From assembly GCF_964340395.1 (NCBI RefSeq), contig NC_135551.1, positions 26,541,880-26,605,879 on the forward strand: a stretch of DNA of 64,000 nt, given 5' to 3'. Each line of letters begins with the position of its first letter. Within the stretch, counting starts at the first letter, position 1. The notes below the pieces were generated by a model, which searched no databases, had not been told where the DNA came from, and worked only from the letters and a program-made list of their open reading frames with translations. This DNA comes from Glandiceps talaboti. Its lineage: Eukaryota; Hemichordata; Enteropneusta; Spengelidae. The position numbers and the translations under genes are program-made. Of the stretch, positions 26,949 through 39,290 are shown piece after piece.

Positions 26949-29900
26949 GTAAATTAATATAGACATAACAAATACATATGTATCATATCCTACGCAGCTG
27001 GGGTTAGAAGAAAGAGTATTTGTGCTAGACTTTGAATTTAGTCACAGTGTTAATTATCGGACGACAAGTCGATAGGTTGGAGTATTACTAGTGATTGACA
27101 AGACCCCCCCCCCCGCCCCATTCAGCCGATTACTGGCATGGTATGACGTCCCTAAAATAGCAACTTATCAAAAAAAATTAAATATGGCATATTTTCTCTC
27201 TCATTGATTTGGGAATCTTTCAGAATTACAATGAAGCACAGTCTTTCGTGGCCCTTCGTCAATTTCCATGCTCTAAAAAAATGTATTTCAAAAACATGAA
27301 TCAATCCCCGTGTTTGGATATAATTGGCTGCGCTCAAGGTAACAGCCCCAAAGGACTAGAAGGATGCAATGGTAAATATTGTATAGAAAAGGCAAATAGC
27401 CTCAGTTCACCACATAGACCACAAAAGCTCACCATACTATTCTTCCCCTCCTGCGAGTCATATTCCTCTCTTCACAACTAACAATTGATGCAATGCATCG
27501 GTTGTCAGTAGCGCTTTCACCGATATGTTCTGATATTATCATGATTATGGAACAACGTCGCCGTCGCTGGTGGCTCACTTCTTCTAGCTCGGTACACTTC
27601 GACAGTGGGGTGACTGCGGAAGGGAGTAGTTCTTTCACAATCCGTTTACGGGGAGGGCCATATTTTAGAAAATGGGATAAGGAGAGGGTCAAATTCCACT
27701 TTTGACTTATTGTATTGTCTAACGTCGTGATTTTGGCATCCCACAGCTGCCACCTACTCCTCATTCCACGGCTAGCCACATCCGTTATGGCTACGATTAC
27801 GGTTAGGGTTGGCGTTAGGGCTAGGGGTTAGGTACTGTAATATCAGAACATATAAATCAAATCGCTCCTCACAACTATACAGTGACTTATGTCAGTTGTG
27901 ATGTGAGGAGACAAGTGGGTCTCTCACATGAGTAAAACGGAAACAGTTGCGTACGATATTGGGGATAATGTTGTGGAGTGGCGATCTTGACCTCGGTCTC
28001 GACAATGTCGGGAATGTTGCCATCTATAGCTAGTCTCTGGGAGTGCTGGCTTTCGGCACAGCCAACTAGGATCGGAGACGTTGTTGTACCGTTGAAAAAA
28101 AATCAACAGAAGCAGTCCCTCCCTTCCCTGCAGCCGGAAAAAAAATTGATCAGTTCCTAATTACTCATTACGTATGTATTTATGCTTTCCTTGTACGTTT
28201 TGCGGTCGGTATCAAGCAAGGTACGTGGCAAACAGTGAGTTGATCGTGGGACAAACTGTCATTGTAGAAGAATGATGACCTGCATATATATCTGATGAGT
28301 TCTACTTGCCAAACTCAGTAATGGTGTTACAATAGTTGGACCGTATTTACCATGTAGCCTTGAAGTCTGTCTCAGTCGAAGTTAGAGACTACAATAAAAG
28401 CAATGTAAACTTTTATTTACTAAATCACTAACAAAACATAATGCCATATTTATAGGGTTTGATAGATTTGAAAGCTTTCGAATTCTAAAGTGTGTGTTAG
28501 ACCTTAACAAAAAATATGTACTTTGAGCAAAAGATCGCCAAGATTCGGCTCTACGTAACTTATTGCATTACAACAGCTACGATTCAAAAGACGGTTAACG
28601 TGTATTCTAGGGTTTGACGTATACGTAGTCTTCGCTAATGTCATCGTCGCATGATCATGACGCTTGCTGTATGACAATCAACACGTTACTTCTTTCCCGA
28701 TGGCCTATCAAAGTCATGCAGATGAAATGATAGTTAAGATTCTATTACCCAGTGGTAATCAAATGTAATGCATGTGATCAAATCGAGATAATGAAATGAT
28801 TATATTCTTTTAGTTTCAAATTTAATGTATATTAGTTTTTATCGCTCTGTTATGCCCATATCAACCATGCAATTGAACATTACAATTTAGACGTTAGAAC
28901 TAGAGACGACACTTTCTTAACTTAACTCCACTGTTCAAAACGAATGGTCTGACTAAATGACCCATTTCTTGATAAATACATGTACAAAATTATTAACATT
29001 ATCACCACAAAAACGTATGATGCATTCAAAAGGATGAACAGTGTCCTCAGTACGTGCAAGTATACATACGCGCAAATGTGAAAATCAAACAGGAAAATGC
29101 AAAGCAAAGCAAGTTGCTAAGTTGCTAAATTTGCAAGCTACCATCCGTATGACTAATTTAACAGACTTTCAAGCAATAACAAAATGTGTTAAAATAAAAA
29201 CTTATTTATCATCATCATCATCATTCTTAAAAATCATTTTAATGTTATGGTTGCCATCCGAATGGCATTGTAATAAAAATTAAATTAGATTGGAAACTCA
29301 ACTTTTTATGTTGATGAATGGGTAAATGTTTGGTTGTTGGCCATTAAGCTGTTTAATAATGTTTCGAAACCAGTCCCTTGATAAAGTGAGCTGTCGAGAA
29401 TAATTGTGTTCGTATCTTTAACAAAACGAGAGCACCATTAAAACTTCACTAAGTAGATCATTCGAGAGGGCAAATATTTTCAAGTAAAATGTAAAACAAT
29501 CTGCGCCTTGAAGTTGTTAAACAGGGAATGTTGGTGAAGATTAGCTAATTTTAGATACTGTTCACTCTCTGTATCGCGGGGTCCAAGCTGCTTTATGTAC
29601 CCGCTAAGTGTCAACCACTCCAAGAAATAACCAACCCCAAGTGCGTTAGATTAGACTGGTTTAATTCAAGAAGCGGTGAAACTGTATAAGAAATACATAG
29701 GAAACACAAAGTCAATACAATACCTTGAAGGTGGACTTGGTGTAAGAAAGTCGACTAAAATCACATAAACTGTGATGAATACTGGATAAATCTTCTTCTT
29801 GTATAATGTCACATTCATCAGTAATAAGGATTATATGATAAATAGAAAGTGACTTACATCGTTGGGGCTAAGTCCTGCTTCGATCGAGCGTGAAATGGTC

Positions 29901-30050
29901 CGTGTTAAAAGGCCTTTGTCTCTACTAAGTAAACTTAATAAGTATGTTACGTAATAATAAAACGAAAGAATTAAAATAGGGTCAAAGTGTGTTTGAGGGC
30001 GCCATAAGTATAGGTCGAATGAGTTCAAAGTGAGGAGAAATATATAAAAC
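26949..30050. other. Non-coding stretch, nothing firm
   Basis: Contains a run of C at 27105-27118 and a telomere-like patch at 27800-27836. The longest open frame (116 codons, minus strand, 27429-27779) is basic and has no domain that I recognise. No gene is supported. Confidence 0.45.
27800..27836. repeat. Short degenerate telomere-like TTAGGG patch
   Basis: GGTTAGGGTTGGCGTTAGGG then CTAGGGGTTAGG: four TTAGGG-type units with variants. TTAGGG is the ancestral animal telomere repeat. A tract this short is probably an interstitial relic or chance. Confidence 0.45.
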
Positions 30051-30054
30051 TGCA

Positions 30055-30097
30055 GTTGTCTGATGATCGCGCAATGCGTGAAACTCCGAGTTACAAC
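30055..30097 (+). ncRNA. Hammerhead ribozyme (type I), family B, second copy
   Basis: Stem I is GTTGT (30055-30059) with ACAAC (30093-30097). The core is CTGATGA (30060-30066). Stem II is CGCG/TGCG with a CAA loop and a T-T at the base. GAAA is at 30080-30083. Stem III is ACT/AGT with a CCG loop, and T30092 is the cleavage base. Differences from the 15-kb copy fall in stem II and loop III, leaving the core intact. Confidence 0.87.
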
Positions 30098-30198
30098 CAA
30101 GAAAGAGTTCTGGTAGTACTGGATTCAGTACTACCAACACTATTGCGCTCTGCCACTGCGGTATAGAGCACTGTCTTAGCAGATTGATACTCACCGAG
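30055..30198 (+). mobile_element. Short hammerhead-ribozyme element, family B, second copy
   Basis: Matches 15256-15385 over its length: ribozyme, ttacaaccaagaaagagttc, gcgctctgccactgcggtat, agagcactgtcttagcag, gatactcaccga. It carries an extra perfect hairpin at about 30110-30135 (TGGTAGTACTG, loop GATT, CAGTACTACCA), of which the 15-kb copy has only the right half. It ends at a (TCTG)n microsatellite instead of (TA)n. Confidence 0.78.
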
Positions 30199-30201
30199 TC
30201 T

Positions 30202-30253
30202 GTGTCTGTGTGTCTGTCTGTGACTCTGTCTGTCTGTCTGTCTGTCTGTCTGT
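30202..30253. repeat. (TCTG)n microsatellite
   Basis: TGTC/TCTG units directly after the family B element. Confidence 0.9.
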
Positions 30254-30487
30254 GGCTGTGTGAAATACATTGGAACGTTATCTTTCCTTATTGCAGTGAT
30301 GGAAAGTCATGATGTGTATGATATGAACAGTGACAGAATTCATACTGCGATGATGATATGTATGGAGAGCGTGAGTTTGACAAAATTGTCAACGTTGATG
30401 GCTCACTTCTATCTGCTAGCTTAGCTAGCGCGAGACGATCGGGTAATACGCAGTCCGTCTGTCTGTATTTGTTTGTTTGTTTCTTTG

Positions 30488-30514
30488 TTGGTTGGTTGGT
30501 TGGTTGGTTGGTTG
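30488..30514. repeat. (TTGG)n microsatellite
   Basis: About 6-7 TTGG units, following a TTTG run. Confidence 0.9.
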
Positions 30515-31007
30515 GCTTCTTTGTTTGCTATAATTAAGCCGTATAGTTTATGTTTACTCTTTGTGATAATTGTTTCATCTTATATGGAATAGCCTACTGG
30601 TATAAAACATTTCAAAACTAAGTTGGTCTTTACTGAGGGTGGCAAGGGATATTTTCGTACTTCATAACCGGGCCATTTTATTTTTAAAATTAAAATCGTA
30701 ATTGAGTGTTCGGTGTTCTACCTAATTAACTGTTTATCTGACTGTAATAGGTAATAAGCGCAACTCTTTAGTAAACGTAAACGTAAAAGAAAAATACATA
30801 AAACTGTACCGTAATTGTACGGCGTTTGAAGGAATCTACATAAAGACAGACAAAGAAGTCTGTGACATATGGGCAACACAATAAACCGCGAACGTCCGAA
30901 ATACTATCTAGAGGCATGTGTGTATGCCTCTAGATGTGTATCCAGGACAGTGCAATACAAATTATAGCTCAGATTATGTCTGTATACACGATATCCCCCT
31001 CATAAAC

Positions 31008-31008
<1 letters not shown>

Positions 31009-31058
<50 letters not shown>

Positions 31059-31191
31059 TACATACATACATACATACATACATACATACATACATACATA
31101 CATACATACATACATACATAGTACATACATACATACATACATACATACATACATACATACATACATACATACATACATACATACATACATA
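31009..31191. repeat. (ACAG)n then (ACAT)n microsatellite
   Basis: ACAG units to about 31057, then ACAT units with one break near 31120. Open frames here are repeat artefacts. Confidence 0.96.
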
Positions 31192-31427
31192 CTTGTACTC
31201 CGGTGTGGGCGCTAAATGTCGACTGACAGTTACAAATGAGGCTATTGACCAATCAGGGAAAAACATGAAGACCGATGCATCAGCTGAGTAGCAAATTTAT
31301 CTAATATCTTTGGCGCGAGAGTATTTTCTGTGTATGAGATCCAGTTAATGCCATCCAGGGAAGAGTGATTAGACGCAGACAATCATAACAAAAACATGGC
31401 CATCCAGGAAAGAGTGATTAGACGCAA

Positions 31428-31501
31428 TACATACATACATACATACATACATACATACATACATACATACATACATACATACATACATACATACATACAT
31501 A
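31428..31501. repeat. (ACAT)n microsatellite
   Basis: About 18 ACAT units at the left edge of the duplicated block 31502-31791. Confidence 0.95.
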
Positions 31502-31791
31502 CCATAGGGAAAAGGACAAATAATCAATTTTGTTCTCGCGATTTTCCGGATTTCTAATCGTATTTTCTGTATATTTCAAATAAAGTTCTGTTTGCTCTCA
31601 CTGTTTCTTTCTTTTTATTTCCTACCTGATATCACTGTCTTATCAGAGTTTATCAGCTTTGCAGTAATTAGTAGCTTGCTAGAACAAACTCACTTTGCCC
31701 AAATTAACGCATTATGCCGTGAGTGTAAACATCTACTGATCCGACTAATGGCGGTAACACGGTTGAAATACAAACCATGCTAGCGGCTAGC
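31502..31791. repeat. Direct duplication, copy 1
   Basis: Matches 32655-32948 in the same orientation, from tagggaaaaggacaaat through cgattttccggatttctaat, tcctacctgatatcactg and ttagtagcttgctagaac to the ctagcggagtcatgatgg junction. Both copies have a tetranucleotide tract on their left, ACAT here and TATG in copy 2. Confidence 0.88.
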
Positions 31792-32158
31792 GGAGTCATG
31801 ATGGACGAATGGTTAGAGTGGCGGGATTGGAATCTGCAGGTTGCAGGTTCGAGCCCCATCACTGTTGTTTGTTTCTGAGTGGCTAAAGTCCTTGGGCAAG
31901 ATTTGAACCACTACTGTGCCTCAGTCAACCCCGCTGTATAATTGGGGACCTGGTAGGATAGTGGTTGCAATGTGAATGCTTTAATCCTGTACGCTTATAA
32001 AAGGCTGCAATGGATTGTATGCTCCCCAGGGAGTTGAGGAAGTATACAGTTCCGTTGTGCCACTATAGATCCATATGCCAGGGGTAATAATTGTAAAGCG
32101 CTTTGAGCACAGAGTGGGAAAGCACTATATAAAACCAACATTGTTATTAGTAGTAGTA
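31792..32158 (+). mobile_element. tRNA-derived SINE, copy 1
   Basis: Non-autonomous retroposon. The head (ggagtcatgatggacgaatgg, with ggttcgagcccc as the pol III B box) is tRNA-like. The body includes ctgagtggctaaagtccttg and ggcaagatttgaaccac. The tail reads attgtaaagcgctttgagca, then agcactatataaaaccaaca, and ends in a TAG/TTA-type run. The same family is at 48914-49278. The LINE-like tail suggests mobilisation by a partner LINE (inference). Confidence 0.85.
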
Positions 32159-32463
32159 GGCCGCTACATACAAACTCATTATAGCCACCATAATCATGTG
32201 GTTTTACTGTTATATACTACAAAGAGTTCTAGTTATGAAAAAAATACATTCAAAATTTTCCATAGACCCACATATTTTGAATTCATCCTCAATACAAAAT
32301 TGACTTTCATCAATATTCCTGCATTTTCCGCCATGAGCCAACATATCATGGTTATTTATGGAACGATGCATATGGTGTGATATAAATGACCTGTTTGTGC
32401 CTCAATCTTAAATGAGCAGATGTTTTCTTTGCTGAACATATTGCCCTTAAATTAACGAGCTTT

Positions 32464-32654
32464 TATGTATGTATGAATGAATGTATGTATGTATGTATGT
32501 ATGTATGTATGTGTGTGTGTGTATGTATGTATGTATGTATGTATGTATGTATGTATGTATGTGTGTGTATGTGTGTATGTATGTATGTATGTATGTATGT
32601 ATGTATGTATGTATGTACAATGTATGTATGTATGTATGTATGTATGTATGTACG
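32464..32654. repeat. (TATG)n microsatellite with TGTG variants
   Basis: TATG units interrupted by short TG runs. Open frames on both strands are repeat artefacts. Confidence 0.96.
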
Positions 32655-32966
32655 TAGGGAAAAGGACAAATCAATTTTGTTCTCGCGATTTTCCGGATTT
32701 CTAATATTATTTTCTGTATATTTCAAATAAAGTTTTAATTACTGTTTCCTCTCATTGTTTTTTTTCTTTCTATTTCCTACCTGATATCACTGTCTTATCA
32801 GAGTTTATCAGCTTTGTATTAATTAGTAGCTTGCTAGAACAAACTCACTATTTGCCCAAATTAACGCATTATGCCGTGAGTGTAATCCACTGATCCGACT
32901 AAATAATGGGGGAAACACGGGTGAAATACAAACCATGGACTGGCTAGCGGAGTCATGATGGGCGAA
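32655..32966. repeat. Direct duplication, copy 2, ending in a SINE head
   Basis: Second copy of 31502-31791. It runs on into ggagtcatgatgggcgaa (32949-32966), the first 18 bases of the SINE, and then switches to unrelated sequence. Confidence 0.85.
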
Positions 32967-35900
32967 AATTAGTATTTCTGATAGTGTACGGATAGTTTTA
33001 CCTTCATTAACGCTTGATTTTGCAGACCTTTGCTTCTGAAGTAATTTCATAAATGTAAAACACGCGTAAATCGACATCATTTTGGCTAACGACTTTTATC
33101 CTTTAAAATGACTTTTTTTTAAATCAATAGCTAAACCTTTCTTTAATTGTCGTACAGAAATAATTATTGGCTAACATGAGGGTATGTTCCTCATTTAAAT
33201 GTATGCTAATGATTATGCAAATAATGTACCCCGTAAACGCCCCTTCTGTTCCTCAGTCCTAAAGACAGAACGGACAAAGCTCTGACAGAATACAGTGTGA
33301 CTGGAAAGGAACGGGTTGTAGCCCCCGGATAGCGAGAGGAATGTCCGAGTTTTAACGACAATGAACGAAGAAGGTATAATCTATATTATATATATATATA
33401 TTTCAAGTTTTTAGGTGTGATGTGACTTTAACCGATTTTCCAGTATGACTGTCTAGTCTGTGATTTCTCTGAAACTTCGTGTGAAGCTATGTAGAAGGAC
33501 TTTAGAATCATGAATCATTGAATTTATTTTGAAGTTTTCCCAGAAGTGTGTGCGTGTGTGGCACTTTACATTTTAAGTTATTCTTGGGTTCGCTCATCAC
33601 AAAGTCGCAAACACACCAATAAGATTTGTCAGACAATCATTGTTAATGTTATCATTGCAGCTGTCACTTGTGTCTGTCTGAAAAAAGGCGACTTTGTCAT
33701 CCAACAAAAAAAGCACACTGTAAGAATGGCGCATATTTCGCTAGTAAATTGTTTCTGAAATTGGAAAGATATGACAAATTTGTATCCATGAATACAGTAA
33801 AAAAAAAATATAAGCATACCATGAGGGTAGACTTTTGGAAAACGTTACCATTGTCGCTAAGGAATGTATTGGCCTAATTTTACAGAATTCATATTTCTCG
33901 TGATAATTTATAAATTGTAAATGGTCACCGTAGTCTAAGTTCTCTATCAAAAGTTCTACGGCCACAAAAAAACTGAACACAGTTGACAGATGTAAGGTAT
34001 TGTGTACTATTAGAGTGACTGAAAAGCAATCTGAAATTTGCAAGAAAATATGAAGTCACTATAATAGTATATGCTAAAAGTAAGACATATTCTGTGTTAA
34101 GCTGATATGACAAACTATTGACTGTACACTTTTACCATTCTAAACAATTTGTCATCATGGGGAATTAAAGAAAGTGGTCTAATTGTCAACAAAGTTGCGA
34201 TAAAACAAATCTTAATGTACACTCCATCGTCACATCACAATTGTAAAGACAAACACTGGCACTCTTTTTGAATGTAATGAATTTATATAGATAATGTACT
34301 TATTGGTAAATCATTCCTTTGTCTGCCCGTATGTGTATTTATTATTACAATATACTTATAGACAATAGATTCAAATCCTGTCTCTCTGTATTTTCCGCAA
34401 TTTTTTAAACATTTTATCAGATTTTTTATGACACCTTTTAGTCGTTTGTACTTAAAATCTTATAACTATTCATTGCGTTCTTTTGTTTTTGTTACAGCTG
34501 TGAAGGAGCATATTAAAGTCAGAACTGGTAGAGCTGTTCCACGTGTCTATCTCTTACATAGCGTAATTTAATAAACAGGGATTATGTGAAAGACAACGAG
34601 CGTTCCTGTCATACTTTTGACACACACAAAAACAAAAACCGGCATCTCATCATGACTGTACTCTACATACTGGCTATTATACCATACAGACACAAGCAAA
34701 AATTGTATTACAATGCATATACGTCCACTGTGCAAGATACACACATATGCAACAAATGTATCACAATGTATGACTCACCTTCTGCAAGAGAAAGACATAA
34801 CCATCAGTTGTGTTCATTCGATCTTTGACTCACCTTCTGCAAGAGAAAGACATAACCATCAGTTGTGTTCATGCGATCTTTTGTTCAGACTTGCACAGTT
34901 TACTTCTTCTCGAGTATTTGTTTTTACAATACTAGCTGCATGTGTGATACTTTACTGTATATTGAAATGTATTTGATGTAAGGGAACAACCTCGCTATAA
35001 TTTATCTTATGAGATGATAAAGTCTTCTTGTATTGTGTGTCATCTGATGAGTTGATCCTCAAAGTATATCGAATTACTAAAAGAACTACTAGTGTTTGTT
35101 TTGTCAAACTGATCTGCTGTCCTAAACCATCAACTGAATGAAATCAGTTGAAGTTGTTTGTTTACCGTATGAGTAAAGTGAGTGAGTGCATGTGTCATAT
35201 TATATGTGTAGTGACGAGCCAGTCTTGGTCTTGTCAACAATTTGTTTCAATTGAACATCAGGGAGGGAAAGATTACACTGTGATCAATACAGAAACTTGC
35301 TGCTGGTAGGTAGTTTTAGCACAGTTTGAGACAGACTAAGAGATACAGTTAGTCGAAGATTGTTGTAAACTGTAATGTGTGAGAGTCAAGTGATCGATAC
35401 AGAAAATTGAATTAATCGCCCAATTTAAACGACTTTCGACCAACCCTTTCTATCGTTTCATCCTAGTCAGTTCTTAATCTTATCATCAATGGATGAATAA
35501 CGTAGCTATGTATCGCCGTTTAAGAGGTCATTGAATTCATCAAATGCTGATCAGAATTATAATTTCCATACTTATGAAGTCAGAGAATAGCAACCTCCAA
35601 ATATTTGGCTTTGTTTTTAGACTGACTGAATGCGAATCATGTGGGTTACAAATATTTGTACAGAAAAGGGTAATTTAAAAGTCCTGTGTCATCACGCGGG
35701 TAGGCAATTAATTATTGATGAAGTCAAAACATATGGTTTGACCATACGGTAGTACCATATGGTGACCACTGTACTACCATATGGGAAAAATTGCTTACAC
35801 AGCTGGTTGCAGTTGTATTTGGGGCTATGTAAATATTTATACACGAAAATTTGAAGATAGTATACCAGCTTATTTGCTCTACAATGATGACGTATGCGGC

Positions 35901-36080
35901 TTGAAGTTTCACTGTCTATTTACACTCATTAATTTAAAATTGATACGATCAGGAGTTGTACTATCAACATAAAAGTACTTTCTCACATTTTTCGTTTACA
36001 CTTTCCTGTTAATTTTGATATTCAGGTTATACAGAAATAAGTACAATTCACTATACTACCAGGTCCGATTAAACATTTCA
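32967..36080. other. Non-coding stretch, no firm gene
   Basis: Short open frames only. A weak split-frame possibility at 33.3-34.6 kb is recorded among the rejected items. A small set of CCATATGG palindromes lies at about 35735-35785. Confidence 0.4.
34771..34880. repeat. 55-bp tandem duplication
   Basis: Unit 34771-34825 is repeated at 34826-34880 with a single difference that I can see (ttcattcg versus ttcatgcg). The unit length is not a multiple of three, so it would shift any reading frame. In one frame the first unit forms C-x2-C-x12-H-x4-C (starting ICNKCITMYDS), a spacing seen in zinc fingers, but no surrounding domain supports a gene. Confidence 0.85.
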
Positions 36081-36094
36081 TTTTTTGCAACGGC

Positions 36095-36099
<5 letters not shown>

Positions 36100-36127
<28 letters not shown>

Positions 36128-36361
36128 TGTATGTATGTATGTATGTATGTATGTATGTATGTATGTATGTATGTATGCATGTGTGTGTGTATGTATGTAT
36201 GTATGTATGTATGTATGTATGTATGTATGTATGTATGTGTGTATGTATGTATGTAGGCCTGGTACGGATGGACGGACGGACAAACGGACGGATGGATTGA
36301 TGGGTGTTTGTGTGTGTGTGTGTATGTGTGTGTGTACGTGTGTGTGTGTGTGTGTGTGTGT
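36100..36361. repeat. (TATG)n, (GGAC)n and (TG)n microsatellites
   Basis: TATG units from 36100 to about 36255, a short GGAC/GGAT tract at 36268-36295, then TG units to 36361. Confidence 0.95.
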
Positions 36362-36639
36362 GAAGAATACAAAGCAGCAAAGTGGGGATCTGTACAGTAA
36401 AATTGTGACAACATAGGCGTAGGTTTTGCATTGAGTTTATAAACAACGTCGACATTATTTAGTTTTTGCAGCCAGTTTTAGCCTGTTAAAGGTATATTTT
36501 GTGACTGTTAATATGAAATGGACAAATGAGGAATTCTGATTATAAAAGATACAATACTCATTGGAGTAAAATACTCAGTAACAACATTAAACGCTTTGTA
36601 TACACACAGTACCAAACCTTTGACACTCAGTAACAACCG

Positions 36640-36880
36640 CAAACAGTTTACTAAACAATCAGTAACTACCTTAACCGCTACACAAGGAAAGTACTTCCAA
36701 GCTACACGAGGGAAGTACTTCCAACAGTAACGAAGTCAAACACTTGGTAACAACCGCAAACAGTAGGGGAAACTTTACTAAACAATCAGTAACTACCTTA
36801 ACCGCTACACGAGGGAAGTACTTCCAACAGTAAAACACTCAATAACAACCATAAAACACTACGGAAGAATCTTAATTACT
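36640..36880. repeat. Minisatellite with aagtacttcca units
   Basis: The block ctaaacaatcagtaactacc occurs at about 36651 and 36777, and cgctacac(a/g)agg(g/a)aagtacttcca occurs three times (about 36676, 36701, 36803). A higher-order repeat of roughly 125 bp with internal 25-bp repeats. Confidence 0.7.
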
Positions 36881-37102
36881 CAGTAACAGATTTTACACAC
36901 TCTCTATTGATCAAATAACAACATAAGAAGACTAGACATGAGTGACGTGTGTCTGCGTGTGTGTTGGCCTACGTGTTTGTGAGTGGGGGAAAGTGTGATA
37001 TGTGTGTTCACTAGTATTTTTGCCTAGATTTGCAGGTATAAGTTTTATTACTTCTCTACCAATGAATTTCTCTGTTTTTCTATAAGGGAAAGCTATTTTA
37101 TG

Positions 37103-37106
<4 letters not shown>

Positions 37107-37138
<32 letters not shown>

Positions 37139-37196
37139 GGTACGTCCCTCCCTCCCTCTGTCCAACTGTCTGCCTGTCTGTCTGTCTGTCTGTCTG
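37107..37196. repeat. (GT)n and (TCTG)n microsatellites
   Basis: GT units at 37107-37136 and TCTG units at about 37170-37196, separated by a C-rich segment. Confidence 0.93.
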
Positions 37197-37409
37197 CCTG
37201 ACTGTTTGCCTGTTAGCCTGTTTGTAGACTGACTAGGAACGGATTAGATTTTGAAAACATCTATGAATATCAATGAGTCATTTGCTGAAATAATGATTTT
37301 CAGTCTATATAAAGCTTGCTAATGTGGTCGTTTAATTTTATTGAACAATTTTTGTTATTAATGATTTTGGAAGTTATGCAATATCTTAAGAAATCAGGTT
37401 AACATTTCA

Positions 37410-39290
37410 TAGAGTAGTAGTAGTAGTAAAATTTATTTAAGAACATGGTAGCCAGGAAACAACAGAAGTTGATTTCCCTGGGCCCTGTTACCACACACCA
37501 AAACAAAACATTACATACCACACAAAAAGAGATTACAAACAATGCGAAAACAACGATTAACAAGACAAGATGAAAAAGCAATAATACCAATAGATAAATT
37601 TACACTGCCATCCAGTTACACCATACTGGAAGTCATCCTCTCTGACATAATATGATTTATGTATGTATTTCTAAAAGTATGAATTGTTTTGCACGGCTTA
37701 ATATGTGTTGGTAGACTATTCCATAAAACATCTCCAGAGTATTTAAAAAAGGTTCTCTTGCCGGAATTTCTGCTAATGCTCGACACATGCGTATTGAGAT
37801 TGGATCTTTGTCTAGTGAAATAGTTATGTACTTCATCCAACCTCTTGACATATTTAGTAAGACACAGAGGTGTTAATTTATGAAGAACTTTAAAATAAAC
37901 GCATGCCTTCCGAAAAGGAAAACGCTCATTACACGACAACCAATTTAAACTCTCTAACATTATAGTAAAAGAGTGGGTCCTGGGCCCACACTGAAGGATT
38001 ATCCTGGCTGCTCTATTTTGGAGCCTCTGAAGTCTGGTCAGCAAAGTCGTACCACTGTTTGACCACACTACTGCAGTGTAGTCAAACAGTGACAGTACCA
38101 TTGCATTATAAAGCATCTTTGTAGTATTAAATGTAAGATAAGGTCTTACCCTCCTTAGCACACCCAGCCTTTGTGATATTTAGCTACAAATCTTAGTTAT
38201 GTGCGTTTTCCAATTGACGTTGGAGTCAATCCAGACACCAAGATATTTAAAAGCCTGGACATGCTCCACCATTTGGCCTGCTATCTGTACCGTAAGGACT
38301 TTAGATGAACTTTGATTCAGACGTTTGGAAGTGCCTAGTAGCATACTTTTAGTTTTGCTTACATTTAAGGTAAGTTTATTATCAGACAGCCATGTGTGGG
38401 CCCTACCTAGGTCAAAGTTTAGTGTCCGCTGAATTTTACTGACATCCTTACTTGCATAAACAAGTGCTGTATCATCAGCATATAAAACTACTTTACATTT
38501 AGAAACAACATTTGGCAAACTGTCTATAAAAACAATAAAAAGTAAGGGGCTAAGTATGGACCCTTGAGGTACACCATATTCAAATGGGAGTGGCTCATTT
38601 AGTGTTCCATTTAGATAGACACTCTGCTTTCTTGTTGTCAGATAATCCTTAAACCAATTTAGGGCCACATCACTGACGCCAATTTAAGACAGCTTATATA
38701 AAAGGATATTGGCATCGACCGTGTCGAACGCTTTCTCTAGATCAAGAAATACAAGCCCAATTTCATTGTTGTTTAGGACATACTCGCTGACATCTATTAG
38801 TGTTGTACTTGTTTAGTGTTCATGTCTAAAACCTGACCGGTACTGATTTAAAAGATCATGCGTTTGGATATGTTTATAGAGTTGCTTATGTACAAACTTT
38901 TCAAACACTTTCATAATGGCAGGCAGAACTGTAATCGGTCTGTAATTTGATGGGTTTGTATTATCACCATCCTTATAAATAGGGGAAACTTTCCTCCATT
39001 TCCATTGGGACGATAAAACGCCATTTACTAGGGAAAAATTGAACATATAATGTAAGGGACGAGCAATTTCGGAGGCAGCGAGTTTGCAAACCCTACAAAC
39101 CCTACAGGCTATGCAGTCAATCCCTCCAGCTTTCTTGGTAGAAAGCTTGTTGAGTTCTCTTTCAATGGCAGCTGCACATATTTTTTCAAAGGCAAATGGA
39201 CTACACTGTTTGACATCATGATTTGGTTGACATATGTTAGTAAGGTTTACAAAGGAAAATTTGCAAGCTAGTTTTGCACCAATTTATTGA
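37410..39290 (-). pseudogene. CR1/Jockey-like LINE reverse transcriptase, 5' truncated, three premature stops
   Basis: Reverse transcriptase of a non-LTR retrotransposon. Along one minus-strand frame the order is: KKAGGIDCI near the truncated start, RKVSPIYKDGD, NYRPITVLPAIMKVFEK, LVFLDLEKAFDTVD (motif A), YGVPQGSILSPLLF (motif B), LYADDTALVY (catalytic motif C), FKYLGVWID, and the C-terminal WNSLPTHIK tail ending at 37616. In-frame stops interrupt it at 38813-38815, 38684-38686 and 38180-38182, and no frameshift is needed. The 3' UTR runs to a TAC repeat near 37413. The endonuclease region is missing. It is a different, older family than the LINE at base 1, sitting inside the satellite array. 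Confidence 0.92.

Noticed and set aside
27429-27779. 116-codon minus-strand open frame, basic, with PPRKRIVKELL
   Set aside because: No domain, promoter or splice context recognised; composition suggests a repeat shadow. Not enough to call a gene.
28290-28325. Hammerhead-like CTGATGAG at 28291 and another at 35044
   Set aside because: No GAAA with flanking stems at the required spacing, and no pairing for stem I.
31830-31860. Possible tRNA gene, from the ggttcgagcccc B box (also at 48965)
   Set aside because: No cloverleaf or acceptor stem; the B box is part of a tRNA-derived SINE shared by both sites.
33361-34570. Possible small split gene starting MNEE at 33361 and joining acceptors ending at 33660 or 34498
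   Set aside because: The donor (gaag|gtataa) is weak, the products would be under 40 residues, and nothing supports transcription.
35735-35785. Three CCATATGG-type palindromes as a protein-binding operator
   Set aside because: They look like a local imperfect inverted duplication; no gene nearby to regulate.
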